Program-made: the position numbers and the translations under genes | DNA from: Candidatus Bathyarchaeota archaeon RBG_13_52_12 | Lineage (GTDB): Archaea > Thermoproteota > Bathyarchaeia > TCS64 | Reading direction: 5' to 3' | Assembly (NCBI GenBank): GCA_001774245.1 | Contig: MEZF01000043.1 | Span: 14,181-19,948 of the forward strand | DNA: 5,768 nt | Part shown: piece by piece, positions 4,753-5,768 of the stretch | Layout: each line of letters opens with the position of its first letter | Position numbering within the stretch: position 1 is the stretch's first letter | The notes under the pieces: model-generated | Seen by the model: the letters and a program-made list of their open reading frames with translations, nothing else | Database searches by the model: none | What the model was told of the DNA's origin: nothing

Positions 4753-5768
4753 CTATTTGTATTCTATTTCGTTGTCGGCTCCCTCGTTTATCACTGACTC
4801 GTCCCTATCGAGTCTGATCACGTTATCCGCCGAGTTTTTGTCCAGCCACACATGTGCCGTCGGGGAGGATCCCGGTGAACCAGAGAACATCCTCCCATCC
4901 ACATGGCTATTGCTGTACTCGTCGCTCTCCCTTATTCTCAGGTCTCGCATATCGTTTCCCTCGATAGTGTTGTTTAGTGAGCTAAGGTCGATTTCACCGG
5001 AACTCCTTCGCCCCGATACCCGTATCCCGTAATATGCGTCGCCAGCGATTGTGTTTCTTGACACATCGAAGCCGTCGCACTTCCTGACGTGGATGCCCTC
5101 GTACCCGTCCTTCAACTGTATGCTGTTCCCACGTATTACTCCGTCCCTAAGTTTATCCGCACCTTCTCGGTCCGTCACCGGGCCGAGGACTATGATTCCG
5201 GAGTAGTTCAGTTTATCAAATCTGATTGTGTTATCCTCAATCTCAACATTGAACCCGGGCGTCGGAAAGCTCCATGCACTCTGCGCCAGGATGCCCGCTC
5301 CGGCCTCAGGGCTCGAAAACGGGTAGGACCCATAGAGGTCCGAAGTTATCGTGTTATGCTTTATCCTCACATCCGCCGATGCAAGGTTGCAGGTCGCTGC
5401 TATTCCCCTCGCGTTAGTGTTTCGAACAACATTGTTCTCGATGTTCACCTTGCCTGATGCGCCATGAACCGCTATCCCGAAGCCCATGTAGTACTCGTGG
5501 CTAAACAGGTTTGGTCGATACTCAGGGTCCTCCTCCTGCCCACCCCTCGCAAGGAACCCCCCGGATGCGCCTCCACGGGCGAAGTCGATGTAATTGCCCT
5601 CTATCGTGACCCTACCCTTGAAGATGCCTGGTTCGGGCCATATGAAAATCCCTATCACGACGTCGCCAAAATCACCGAACATCATTCCTCTACCGTATCC
5701 CGTGGCGAGCGTGATCCTGTTGTTCCTGATGTTCATGTCATTGCATCGATAGCCCCAGATACATGTGT
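4753..5768 (-). CDS. Right-handed parallel beta-helix repeat protein, NosD/PbH1-like (N-terminus outside window)
   Basis: The frame stays open to the window edge; the ATG at 5736 is internal, because the ten residues before it (TCIWGYRCND) run into the first repeat. The stop is TAG at 4753-4755. At least eight hydrophobic-x-I-x-x-N-x-hydrophobic rungs recur, for example MNIRNNRI, VTIEGNYI, VNIENNVV, VRIKHNTI, VEIEDNTI, GVIRGNSI, FDVSRNTI and NTIEGNDM, spaced about 24-54 residues apart. Each is often followed by a G-I-x-V strand such as SGIIVLG or YGIRVSG. This is the asparagine-ladder pattern of PbH1/NosD-type right-handed beta-helices, used by carbohydrate-active enzymes and archaeal surface proteins. 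A loop-rich insertion (GGASGGFLARGGQEEDPEYR) interrupts an early rung. The acidic, Ser/Gly-rich composition suits an extracellular protein, but the signal peptide would lie outside the window. No C-terminal membrane anchor is present. No catalytic residues can be assigned, so substrate and activity are open. Confidence 0.8.
   Translation of the reverse strand, partial: TCIWGYRCNDMNIRNNRITLATGYGRGMMFGDFGDVVIGIFIWPEPGIFKGRVTIEGNYIDFARGGASGGFLARGGQEEDPEYRPNLFSHEYYMGFGIAVHGASGKVNIENNVVRNTNARGIAATCNLASADVRIKHNTITSDLYGSYPFSSPEAGAGILAQSAWSFPTPGFNVEIEDNTIRFDKLNYSGIIVLGPVTDREGADKLRDGVIRGNSIQLKDGYEGIHVRKCDGFDVSRNTIAGDAYYGIRVSGRRSSGEIDLSSLNNTIEGNDMRDLRIRESDEYSNSHVDGRMFSGSPGSSPTAHVWLDKNSADNVIRLDRDESVINEGADNEIEYK

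Noticed and set aside
4553..5032. Long plus-strand open frame of 159 codons
   Set aside because: It lies antisense over the start of the flavoprotein gene, its promoter and the beta-helix gene. Its composition is that of a shadow frame, rich in Ser and Leu with no domain pattern.
5089..5457. Plus-strand open frame of 122 codons
   Set aside because: It lies wholly antisense to beta-helix rungs whose repeat pattern is clear on the minus strand.

Overview
The window looks like part of an archaeal chromosome of moderate GC content, probably from an uncultivated lineage; the sequence does not fix the phylum. The archaeal reading rests on promoter layout. Several start codons sit about 24-30 bases downstream of AT-rich TATA-like boxes with little or no leader and no convincing Shine-Dalgarno site. 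Transcript ends show oligo-T rather than strong hairpins, and the gene set (zinc-ribbon protein, TatD-like hydrolase, flavoprotein with a zinc finger, beta-helix surface protein) is of a kind common in archaeal genomes. No rRNA, tRNA, CRISPR array or insertion sequence was seen.

Left part (1-981): the last 62 codons of a plus-strand gene resembling the DUF5680 family end at an oligo-T terminator. They converge on a minus-strand gene for a double-CxxC zinc-ribbon protein with a PH/GRAM-like body. That gene has a clear TATA box and a perfect 12-bp palindrome between the box and the start codon.

Middle left (1021-2002): an isolated, strongly AT-rich minus-strand gene of unknown function stands out from its neighbours in composition. 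It is probably recently acquired and may belong to a nuclease-like fold family. Upstream of it lies a 267-bp gap with two short open frames that could be decayed coding sequence.

Middle (2003-3840): a minus-strand membrane protein gene is split by a single in-frame TAA. The part before the stop encodes an N-terminal transmembrane helix. The part after it encodes a beta-rich outer domain and a C-terminal transmembrane helix, and the frame is unbroken either side. Divergent from it, and apparently sharing a TATA-like box, is a TatD-type metal-dependent hydrolase with a full set of metal ligands and an unusually long N-terminal leader.

Right part (3841-5768): a flavodoxin-fold FMN reductase with a four-cysteine cluster carries a C-terminal classical C2H2 zinc finger. 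Upstream of its promoter is a CpG-rich stretch with overlapping palindromes. The window ends inside a minus-strand right-handed beta-helix protein (NosD/PbH1 type) whose N-terminus lies beyond the edge. The genes do not form an obvious single pathway, and most appear to be transcribed singly. The observations most worth following are the stop-interrupted membrane protein and the flavoprotein-zinc finger fusion.
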